Shown here: positions 7,663 to 14,172 of the stretch, one piece after another | Layout of the letters: the number at the start of each line of letters is the position of its first letter | Position numbering within the stretch: position 1 is the stretch's first letter | NCBI GenBank assembly: GCA_903874055.1 | Contig: CAIQQR010000017.1 | Coordinates: 1-35,997, forward strand | Direction of reading: 5' to 3' | Origin: an uncultured Bacteroidota bacterium | Lineage (GTDB): Bacteria > Bacteroidota > Bacteroidia > Chitinophagales > Chitinophagaceae | Length of the DNA stretch: 35,997 nucleotides | Position numbers and translations under genes: made by a program | Notes under the pieces: generated by a model | What the model was told of the DNA's origin: nothing | Databases searched by the model: none | The model's input: only the letters and a program-made list of their open reading frames with translations

Positions 7663-7827
7663 TTAGTGCAAAAACTTACGCACCAAAATCACAATAATTG
7701 CTACTAAGAATATAAGTATAGACAAGCGATTCATGCCATGCATGGCTTTCATCATTCCTGTCCTTTCTTGCTTTGGGTCTCGTTTTACTAAAAATAAATA
7801 CTCTCCTATTTGTCTGAAAAATCCCAT
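7663..7827 (-). CDS. Short single-pass membrane protein (54 aa) downstream of metX
   Basis: A small gene on the minus strand, start ATG complementary to 7825-7827, stop at 7663-7665. The protein begins MGFFRQIGEYLFLVKRDPKQ, continues with a basic/amphipathic stretch containing MKAMHGMNR, and ends with one transmembrane helix (LSILIFLVAIIVILV) and KFLH. It follows the metX stop by 15 nt in the same direction, so it probably shares that transcript. The pattern (Q-x-EYL-x-x-x-KRDP, MHGxNRxS before a helix) resembles short Bacteroidota proteins that I remember under the name DUF6728; the name is from memory and unverified. Function unknown. The conserved-looking layout and operonic position argue that it is real rather than chance. 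Confidence 0.75.
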   Translation of the reverse strand: MGFFRQIGEYLFLVKRDPKQERTGMMKAMHGMNRLSILIFLVAIIVILVRKFLH

Positions 7828-7842
7828 AAAGTGAATTTTAAA

Positions 7843-8868
7843 TTATGCATTTTGAGATACCAACCAACTCTTTAACAAATTGGTTATTTGTTGTGCTTCG
7901 ATAATAAATCCATCATGACCATACATAGAATCAATGGCAATTAATTTTGCATTGGGCATGTGATGCTCCATAAATCTTTGTTCATCTAATGGACAAAGAA
8001 TATCACTATTAATTCCAATTATAAATGTTGGCGTTTTAATGGTTGCCAATGTAGTCATTAAGTCACCTCCTCTTTTACGTGCCAAGTGATGACTATCCAT
8101 TGATTTTGTTAATAACCAATAGCTGTAAGCGTTAAAACGCTTTACCAATTTATCACCTTGGTATTCGATGTAAGAAGATGCTTTAAAATTATCTATCTTT
8201 TCAGGATCCTCATCTGTTTGCTTCTCTTGGAAAATTCCGTAGTTTCTATAGGTTAACATGCCTATTGCGCGCGCTGCTTTTAATCCTTTTGCACCAGCGT
8301 TTGGTGTTGCTTCTTTCCATGTACAATCTGCTTCAATGGCTAATCGCTGAGCTGTATGAACTGCTACACCCCATGCACTTTCTGAAGGCGAGGTTGAAAT
8401 CAAAAACATCTTTTTAATGACAGCTGGTTCAACAATGGCCCACTCTAATGCTTGGTATCCACCCATGCTTCCTCCCATTAATAAATCTATGGTGTCAATT
8501 CCTAAATGTTGTCTTAATAAGATATGCGCCTGCACCATGTCGCGTATGGTCACCGTAGGGAAATTATTTAAACTTATTGACGTTCCTAAATCTTCTACAC
8601 TTAATGGTCCTGTTGAACCATAACAAGATCCTATAATATTTGCACAAACAATAAAGTAATCATTGGGATTTATTAAATACCCCTCGCCCACTAAACCTTT
8701 CCACCAATCAGCAACATCGGAGTTGGCTGTTAAGGCGTGACAAACCCATGCCACTTTTTTACCCGGTGTATATTCACCATAAGTATGATAAGCAATTTTA
8801 AGCTTTGGCAAAATCACCCCACACTCTAAAGTAAAAGGCTGATTATATTGGTATATTATTGGACCCAT
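7843..8868 (-). CDS. metX: Homoserine O-acetyltransferase (MetX family)
   Basis: Alpha/beta-hydrolase-fold acyltransferase that activates homoserine for methionine synthesis, cytoplasmic, 341 aa. The nucleophile is Ser134 in GGSMGG, with Asp289 (GINSDILCP) and His318 (YGHDGF) completing the triad. HALTANSDVADWW near residue 44 and the SCYGSTGP loop near 81 are typical MetX elements. Acetyl versus succinyl specificity cannot be settled by eye. The sulfhydrylase gene metZ lies across the divergent promoter, which supports a role in methionine synthesis. Promoter: minus-strand TACCTTTG at 8918-8925, leader about 45 nt. Confidence 0.93.
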   Translation of the reverse strand: MGPIIYQYNQPFTLECGVILPKLKIAYHTYGEYTPGKKVAWVCHALTANSDVADWWKGLVGEGYLINPNDYFIVCANIIGSCYGSTGPLSVEDLGTSISLNNFPTVTIRDMVQAHILLRQHLGIDTIDLLMGGSMGGYQALEWAIVEPAVIKKMFLISTSPSESAWGVAVHTAQRLAIEADCTWKEATPNAGAKGLKAARAIGMLTYRNYGIFQEKQTDEDPEKIDNFKASSYIEYQGDKLVKRFNAYSYWLLTKSMDSHHLARKRGGDLMTTLATIKTPTFIIGINSDILCPLDEQRFMEHHMPNAKLIAIDSMYGHDGFIIEAQQITNLLKSWLVSQNA

Positions 8869-8908
8869 TTTTTTAAATGCTAATTACGAACTAAGTATCT
8901 ATTTGAAT

Positions 8909-8925
8909 TACCTTTGTCAAAGGTA
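8909..8925. promoter_or_regulatory. Palindromic divergent promoter of metX and the osmC-metZ operon
   Basis: TACCTTTGTCAAAGGTA is a perfect 17-bp palindrome centred on T8917. Each half is an exact TAnnTTTG -7 element: 8909-8916 reads rightward toward osmC, 8918-8925 leftward toward metX. Predicted start sites lie about 45 nt from each start codon. The two polymerases would compete for overlapping DNA. Clear -33 boxes are not seen on either side. The same palindrome could also be bound by a dimeric regulator. Confidence 0.65.
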
Positions 8926-8964
8926 CAAATTTTATACTTCTTATATACTAACAAGCATTAACCT

Positions 8965-9384
8965 ATGGCAAGAATACATTTAAAGCAAATTGACCAAGAC
9001 TACCAGTTTGTAACAACAGACGAAGCAGGTCAACAAATCACCATGGATATTCCAGTAGATCAAGGTGGTCATGGTAATGGTGTACGCCCTATGCAAGCTT
9101 TATTAAGTGCTTTAGGTGGATGCAGTGCAGTTGATATTGTAATGATTTTAAAGAAGCAAAAAGAGACTATTGAAAATTTTGAAATGATTATTGATGGAGA
9201 ACGTCAAGTGGGTAAAGAGCCTGCTTTATGGGAAACTATTCATATTGTTTTTAAATTAAAAGGAACGATGTCTCAAGAAAGAGCAGAAAAAGCATGTACA
9301 CTTTCAATAGATAAATATTGCTCAGTGGCTGCAACATTAAGAGCAGCAGGGGCCGTGATCACATGGGAGGTAGCAATTTTATAA
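8965..9384 (+). CDS. OsmC family protein
   Basis: 139-aa member of the OsmC/Ohr superfamily, cytoplasmic homodimer. Cys53 in LGGCSAVDIVMIL and Cys119 in DKYCSVAATLR occupy the positions of the family's redox-active cysteine pair; the usual length is 130-145 aa. Characterised OsmC proteins reduce organic hydroperoxides with thiol donors, but this YhfA-like subgroup is less well understood. It is followed after 16 nt by metZ on the same strand, so the two are probably co-transcribed from the divergent promoter shared with metX. The link with sulfur amino acid synthesis may reflect thiol or persulfide chemistry, which is inference. Confidence 0.9.
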   Translation: MARIHLKQIDQDYQFVTTDEAGQQITMDIPVDQGGHGNGVRPMQALLSALGGCSAVDIVMILKKQKETIENFEMIIDGERQVGKEPALWETIHIVFKLKGTMSQERAEKACTLSIDKYCSVAATLRAAGAVITWEVAIL

Positions 9385-9400
9385 TTTTAACAAAAGCATC

Positions 9401-10570
9401 ATGAAGCATAATCAATCTAAATTAATAAGAACAAGGGTTCCACAGACGCCTCAAAATGAGCACTCTTCCCCCTTATTTTTAACAAGTAGTTTTACTTTTG
9501 ATAATGCCGAAGATATGCGTGCTGCTTTTGCAGATGAAACCGACGCCAATATTTATAGCCGTTTTTCAAATCCAACGGTAAAAGAATTTGTAGATCGTTT
9601 GTGTGTTTTAGAAAATGCGGAATCCGGCTTTGCTACTGCCTCTGGAATGAGCGCTGTATTTGGCTCTTTCATGGCTTTATTAAAAAAAGGAGATCATCTT
9701 TTATCATGTAATTCTATTTTTGGAAGTACCCATACCGTAATTTCAAAATACTTACCTAAATATGGTATTGACTATAGTTATGTTGGCGCAAGTGCTACTG
9801 CCGCTGAATGGGAAGCAGCCATTACTCCACAAACTAAAATGATTTATTTAGAAACTCCTACCAATCCAGGTTTGGATGTAGTGGATATTAGTATGGTAAG
9901 TGCCATTGCTAAAAAACACAATATTATTTTAAACGTAGACAATTGTTTCGCCACTCCTATTGGACAAACTCCAATTGATTTAGGTGCCGATTTAGTAGTA
10001 CACTCTGCGACCAAATGGATTGATGGACAAGGTCGTGTTTTAGGCGGTGCCATAGTGGGAAGAAAAGATTTGATCCATGACATTTATTTGTTTTGTCGTA
10101 GCACAGGACCATCCTTATCTCCATTTAATGCATGGGTATTAAGCAAGAGTTTAGAAACATTAGAAGTGAGAATGGATCGTCATTGCAGTAATGCATTATA
10201 TATTGCTGAAAAATTAGAAGGGCACGCAAAAATTAATTTTGTTAAATATCCTTTCTTAAGTTCTCATACTAGTTATGAAGTTGCAAAAAAGCAAATGAAA
10301 AATGGTGGTGGCATTGTTTGTTTTGAATTAAAAGGAGGCATTGAATCTGGAAGAACATTTTTAAACAATATAAAAATGCTTTCTTTAACAGCCAACTTGG
10401 GCGACACACGCAGCATTGCTTCCCACCCTGCGAGCACCACACATGCTAAATTATCTGAGGCGGAAAGACAAGCAGTGAGTATTACACCTGGCCTTATTCG
10501 CATATCAGTAGGTCTTGAACATAAGGAGGACATTTTAGCTGACATTTTGCAGGCATTGGAAGCATCTTAA
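9401..10570 (+). CDS. metZ: O-succinyl/O-acetylhomoserine sulfhydrylase (Cys/Met metabolism PLP enzyme)
   Basis: PLP-dependent enzyme that replaces the acyl group of activated homoserine with sulfide to give homocysteine; cytoplasmic, 389 aa. The PLP lysine is Lys205 in VHSATKWIDGQG, Asp180 in NVDNCFATP binds the pyridine nitrogen, and IYSRFSNPT (51-59) with ASGMSA (80-85) are family signatures. The WIDGQGRVLGG stretch after the lysine and the overall length resemble MetZ more than cystathionine gamma-synthase (MetB), but this family is hard to split by eye and the acyl donor is uncertain. With metX next door, a direct-sulfhydrylation route from homoserine is the simplest reading. Confidence 0.88.
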   Translation: MKHNQSKLIRTRVPQTPQNEHSSPLFLTSSFTFDNAEDMRAAFADETDANIYSRFSNPTVKEFVDRLCVLENAESGFATASGMSAVFGSFMALLKKGDHLLSCNSIFGSTHTVISKYLPKYGIDYSYVGASATAAEWEAAITPQTKMIYLETPTNPGLDVVDISMVSAIAKKHNIILNVDNCFATPIGQTPIDLGADLVVHSATKWIDGQGRVLGGAIVGRKDLIHDIYLFCRSTGPSLSPFNAWVLSKSLETLEVRMDRHCSNALYIAEKLEGHAKINFVKYPFLSSHTSYEVAKKQMKNGGGIVCFELKGGIESGRTFLNNIKMLSLTANLGDTRSIASHPASTTHAKLSEAERQAVSITPGLIRISVGLEHKEDILADILQALEAS

Positions 10571-10571
10571 T

Positions 10572-10650
10572 GCCCCAGAACATAGTCCAGCATTACTAAT
10601 TTCAAAATATTCATACTGCCCTATCACATGAAAATGTGTTGGGGCTTTTT
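10572..10650 (+). terminator. Terminator region after metZ
   Basis: GCCCCA (10572-10577), just after the metZ stop, can pair with TGGGGC (10640-10645), which is followed by five T residues. A small hairpin CACAT-gaaa-ATGTG (10625-10638) stacks directly under the 3' arm. The outer stem closes a 62-nt interior, so a branched 3' end is possible; strength is uncertain. Confidence 0.5.
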
Positions 10651-10731
10651 AGTAGTGTCCCATAAACGCAATGAGTTGAAAAAAATGGGTTATTTTCCGT
10701 ACTATTTTTAAGATTTATTAGTATATTGAAT

Positions 10732-10791
10732 TCGCTTAAAACTAACGATTTATTAAACGATTGCGCTAGCGGTTACGCTGTCGCTTAAAAC
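10732..10791 (+). repeat. Direct repeats in the leader of the MFS permease gene
   Basis: TCGCTTAAAAC occurs at 10732-10742 and at 10781-10791, the second 9 nt before the permease ATG. Between them AACGATT is repeated at 10744-10750 and 10756-10762, and AGCG-GTTA-CGCT can form a small hairpin. Could be regulator half-sites or leader structure; no protein is coded. Confidence 0.4.
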
Positions 10792-10800
10792 CACACAGTT

Positions 10801-11991
10801 ATGAAATTAAAAACAGGTATTTTATTATCATTAATGATGTTCCTCCAATATTATATTTGGGGTGCTTGGTATGTAACAATGGGAACTTATATGGGCGAGG
10901 TATTAAAATCCTCAGGTGTTGATGTGGGTGCTGCTTATAGTGCAGGTGCCATTGCAACTATTATTTCTCCATTCTTTGTAGGTATGATTGCTGATAAGTT
11001 TTTTGCAGCTCAAAAAATTATGGGAGTTTTACATTTAGTAGGTGCCGCTTTATTGTTTTACGCAACCAAAGTTGACAACAGTAGCTTTTACTGGGTAATT
11101 TTAGTTTACTCATTATTATACATGCCAACTATTGCATTAAGTAATAGTGTTGCTTTTGCTCAAATGACAGATCCAGGAAAACAATTCCCATGGATTCGTG
11201 TATTTGGTACCTTAGGATGGATTGTTGCGGGGTTAATTATTGCAAAATTAGGTATTGAGAAAACTGCTGGCACATTCCATGTTGCTGCAGCTATTTCTGC
11301 AGTATTAGGTGTTATAAGTTTCATTTTACCTAACACACCTCCAAAGGGAGCGGGTACACAAACTTCAGCTGCAAGTATTTTAGGCAAAGATGCATTTGTA
11401 TTATTAAAAGAGAAATCCTATTTAATATTTTTCATTGCTGCTATTTTAATTTGTATCCCACTTTCTTTCTACTACGGATTTGCTAATCCATTCTTAAATG
11501 AAGTAGGTTTAGAAAATGCAGCAGGTAAAATGACAATGGGTCAAATGTCAGAGGCCTTATTCATTTTAGCAATTCCATTTATGTTTAATAAAATTGGAGT
11601 TAAAAAAATGTTGATTTTAGGAATGAGTGCTTGGGTATTACGATATATCTGCTTTGCTTATGGAACAATGGATGCTAGCTGGATGTTGTATGCAGGTATC
11701 ATTTTACATGGTGTTTGTTATGACTTCTTCTTCGTTACTGGTTACATGTATACAGAGAAAAAAGCAGGAGAATCTATCAAGAATGCTGCTCAAGGACTTT
11801 TCACATTTGCTACTTATGGAGTGGGAATGTTTATTGGAACTTGGTATAGTGGCTTTGTTGTAGATCAACACAAAAACGGTACAGGCCATGCTTGGACTAA
11901 TATTTGGTTAACTCCCGCAGCTATTGCAGGTGCAGTATTAATCGCTTTCATTATTGGATTTAATGAAAAGAAAGAAGTAGCGACTGCCTAA
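10801..11991 (+). CDS. MFS permease, nucleoside:H+ symporter (NupG-like) family
   Basis: 396-aa integral inner-membrane protein with about 12 hydrophobic helices. The N-terminus MKLKTGILLSLMMFLQYYIW followed by GAWYVTMGTYM and the motif PWIRVFGTLGWIVAGL (about 130-145) fit the nucleoside H+ symporter branch of MFS (PF03825 type, as in E. coli NupG/XapB). Bacteroidota members often sit beside sugar-catabolic genes, so the substrate may be a nucleoside or a glucoside/sugar; the neighbouring Gfo/Idh/MocA dehydrogenase and Nudix regulator favour a sugar. No signal peptide, as expected. A strong terminator follows, so it is probably monocistronic. Confidence 0.85.
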   Translation: MKLKTGILLSLMMFLQYYIWGAWYVTMGTYMGEVLKSSGVDVGAAYSAGAIATIISPFFVGMIADKFFAAQKIMGVLHLVGAALLFYATKVDNSSFYWVILVYSLLYMPTIALSNSVAFAQMTDPGKQFPWIRVFGTLGWIVAGLIIAKLGIEKTAGTFHVAAAISAVLGVISFILPNTPPKGAGTQTSAASILGKDAFVLLKEKSYLIFFIAAILICIPLSFYYGFANPFLNEVGLENAAGKMTMGQMSEALFILAIPFMFNKIGVKKMLILGMSAWVLRYICFAYGTMDASWMLYAGIILHGVCYDFFFVTGYMYTEKKAGESIKNAAQGLFTFATYGVGMFIGTWYSGFVVDQHKNGTGHAWTNIWLTPAAIAGAVLIAFIIGFNEKKEVATA

Positions 11992-12006
11992 TACAATTAC
12001 TTTCCA

Positions 12007-12036
12007 AAGCCTATCTCATTGGGATAGGCTTTTTTA
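12007..12036 (+). terminator. Terminator after the MFS permease
   Basis: Perfect 9-bp stem AAGCCTATC (12007-12015) / GATAGGCTT (12023-12031), 7-nt loop, followed by a T-run to 12035. Confidence 0.9.
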
Positions 12037-12074
12037 TTGAATTCACTTTTTTACACAAACTAAAAAATAATAAA

Positions 12075-13265
12075 ATGCGTATTGCAATGTTAGGAGCAGG
12101 TTTCATTGGCCGTTTTTATGCCGATGCCTTACAAGGATATAGAAGTAAAGATAAAGTAGTAAGTATTTATGCACGTCGTGAAGAGTCGGCTGTAAAATTT
12201 GCAGCAGATTATAATTGTGCTCACTGGACTACTAATATGGAAGAAGCCATTGCCCACCCCGATGTAGATGTGGTATGTATATCGCTACCAAATAATATTC
12301 ATGAAATAGCAGTCATGCTTTGCTGTAAACACAAAAAAGCAGTGATGACTACTAAGCCTTTAGGCCGTAATAGTGATGAAGCAAAAAGAATGTTGATTGC
12401 TGTAGAAGAAGCAGGCATTTTTAATGGATACCTTGAAGACTTAGTGTATACCCCTAAATTTATTAAGGCAAATCAAAGCGTAAAAGAAGGGGCAGTAGGA
12501 CGAATTTTATGGGCGAAGTCACGTGAGACACACCCTGGCCCTCATAGTGATTGGTTTTGGGATATTGAGCAAGCGGGTGGTGGTTGTATTTTAGATCTTG
12601 GATGCCATTGTGTTGAAATTTCTAGAAGCTATATTGGAAAAGATATTAAGCCAGTAGAAGTAATGTGTTGGGCAGATACACAGGTTAAACCGATTGATGC
12701 TGAAGACCATGCAATTGGATTAGTAAAATATGAAAATGGTGCTATTGGTCAATTTGAAGTGAGCTGGACATTTAGAGGTGGCCTCGATTTAAGAGATGAA
12801 GTTATGGGTACGGAAGGTACTATTTGGATTAATAGTTTCCTACGCACCGGATTTGAAATGTTCACTACAGGAAAAGGCGGTGATTATATTGCTGAAAAAG
12901 CAGAAAGTGATCGTGGTTGGTTATTTCCAGTGGGTGATGAATTAAATGAATTGGGTTATAACCATATGTTTATGGACATGTTTAACTCCATGGAAAAAGG
13001 AGTAGCTCCTAAAGAAACTTTTTATGACGGTTATGTGGTAAACTGTATTTTAGATGCTGCCTATAAATCAGCAAAATCTAAATTATGGGAGCCAGTTAAA
13101 TTAGATATTTGGAGAGGTCAGGAAGGCTTAACTAAAGAAAGTCATTTAGTGGAATACGATGCAGATCATTATTTAGTAAAAGAAGAAATGACACATTATG
13201 GTGCTAAAAAATTAATCTTAAAACACAAGACAACGGGTAAGATAACCGAGCAAATTATAAATTAA
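12075..13265 (+). CDS. Gfo/Idh/MocA family oxidoreductase
   Basis: 396-aa NAD(P)-dependent sugar/polyol dehydrogenase-like protein without a signal peptide, so cytoplasmic. The N-terminal Rossmann motif is LGAGFIGRFYADAL (residues 6-19). The usual EKP nucleotide-binding motif appears as TKPLGRN (about 94-100): the lysine is kept and the glutamate is replaced by Thr. The C-terminal alpha/beta domain contains GGGCILDLGCHCVEISRS (about 167-184), including the expected His. The C-terminal 60 residues (from about LWEPVKLDIWRGQEG) extend the usual fold. It lies 20 nt before the NrtR-type regulator, so the two may be co-transcribed. Substrate unknown; the adjacent glucosidase and GMC oxidoreductase genes suggest an oxidised or keto sugar, which is inference. 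Confidence 0.88.
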   Translation: MRIAMLGAGFIGRFYADALQGYRSKDKVVSIYARREESAVKFAADYNCAHWTTNMEEAIAHPDVDVVCISLPNNIHEIAVMLCCKHKKAVMTTKPLGRNSDEAKRMLIAVEEAGIFNGYLEDLVYTPKFIKANQSVKEGAVGRILWAKSRETHPGPHSDWFWDIEQAGGGCILDLGCHCVEISRSYIGKDIKPVEVMCWADTQVKPIDAEDHAIGLVKYENGAIGQFEVSWTFRGGLDLRDEVMGTEGTIWINSFLRTGFEMFTTGKGGDYIAEKAESDRGWLFPVGDELNELGYNHMFMDMFNSMEKGVAPKETFYDGYVVNCILDAAYKSAKSKLWEPVKLDIWRGQEGLTKESHLVEYDADHYLVKEEMTHYGAKKLILKHKTTGKITEQIIN

Positions 13266-13285
13266 TATTTTTAGCTTTAACAACT

Positions 13286-14071
13286 ATGTCAAAAAAGGGT
13301 ACTTTACCAACGAATTTCAAAACGGTATTAGAGAAGGGTGATAAATTATATCACCCGGGCATTTCGGTGGATTGTACCATTTTTGGGTTTCATGAAAATA
13401 TTTTGAAAGTACTTTTATTAAAAGTTAAACAATCTAATAAATGGGCTTTGCCAGGTGGTTTTATTTACAAAGATGAAACTATCGATAAAGCTGCCTACCG
13501 AGTACTACAAGAACGTACAGGTGTTGAAAATATATTCTTACAACAGTTTAATGCTTTTGGTGACCCCAATAGATCCGATGCTACCATACATCAAAATAGA
13601 TATTTAGAATACGGAATTAAAATCCCTAAAGACAATTGGCTTTTACAACGTTTCGTAACCATTGGATTTTATGCTTTAATCGATTTTACAGAAGTAGATA
13701 TTAATGATGCCAATACAAATGAAGGCGCTGAATGGATTGACATTAAAAAGCTTAGTAATTTAATGATGGACCATGAAGCGATTGTTTTAAAAGCTTTAGA
13801 ATCATTAAGGACACAGCTTGCCTACTTACCTATTGGACGAAATTTATTGCCAAAGAAATTCACTATGCCTGAATTACAGAAATTATATGAAACAATTCTT
13901 GATCAAAAGTTAGATCGTCGAAATTTTCAGCGTAAGATGATTGGATTTGGTATTTTAAATAAATTAACTGAAACCAGAAAAGGGGGTGCACACAAAGCCC
14001 CCTTTCTGTACACTTTTAATGATAAAAAATATCAAAAGGCACTGAAAGAGGGCTTGTATGGAAGTTGGTAA
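13286..14071 (+). CDS. NrtR-type transcriptional regulator (degenerate Nudix domain plus winged helix)
   Basis: 261-aa protein. Residues about 22-150 are a Nudix fold and residues about 160-245 (PIGRNLLPKKFTMPELQKLY onward) match the C-terminal winged-helix domain of NrtR-family regulators. The Nudix box starts at Gly58 (GFIYKDE) but continues RVLQERTGV where a catalytic box would read REUxEExGU: the first catalytic Glu is Val73 and one of the later pair is Arg77. Hydrolysis is therefore unlikely and the domain probably senses a ligand. NrtR-type proteins of Bacteroidota control NAD, arabinose and other sugar genes (established for the family). Location between a sugar dehydrogenase and the PUL points to these as targets, by inference. 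TAGCTTTA at 13272-13279 is a 7/8 match to the -7 element and may give it its own promoter. Confidence 0.87.
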   Translation: MSKKGTLPTNFKTVLEKGDKLYHPGISVDCTIFGFHENILKVLLLKVKQSNKWALPGGFIYKDETIDKAAYRVLQERTGVENIFLQQFNAFGDPNRSDATIHQNRYLEYGIKIPKDNWLLQRFVTIGFYALIDFTEVDINDANTNEGAEWIDIKKLSNLMMDHEAIVLKALESLRTQLAYLPIGRNLLPKKFTMPELQKLYETILDQKLDRRNFQRKMIGFGILNKLTETRKGGAHKAPFLYTFNDKKYQKALKEGLYGSW

Positions 14072-14103
14072 ATTCGTAGAATTTATTACCAACTTCCATT
14101 TTT
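14058..14103 (+). terminator. Terminator whose stem contains the regulator's last codons and stop
   Basis: A perfect 14-bp stem ATGGAAGTTGGTAA (14058-14071) / TTACCAACTTCCAT (14086-14099) followed by T14099-14103. The left arm encodes the end of the Nudix regulator and its TAA stop. Confidence 0.8.
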
Positions 14104-14116
14104 CTCTAATGATTTT

Positions 14117-14137
14117 AAAAATATCGAAGATATTTTT
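14117..14137. terminator. Small symmetric hairpin, possibly a bidirectional terminator
   Basis: AAAAATATC-gaa-GATATTTTT: 9-bp perfect stem with A/T runs on both sides, between convergent genes. It could end transcription from the right (GH3 gene) and back up the terminator on the left. Confidence 0.55.
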
Positions 14138-14172
14138 TTGTGGTAGCTGGTAGCAATTAAAATTTTATAAAT

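Noticed and set aside
10628..10711. 27-codon plus-strand ORF (MKMCWGFLVV...) after metZ
   Set aside because: It overlaps the terminator stem and has no recognisable feature or start signal; probably chance.
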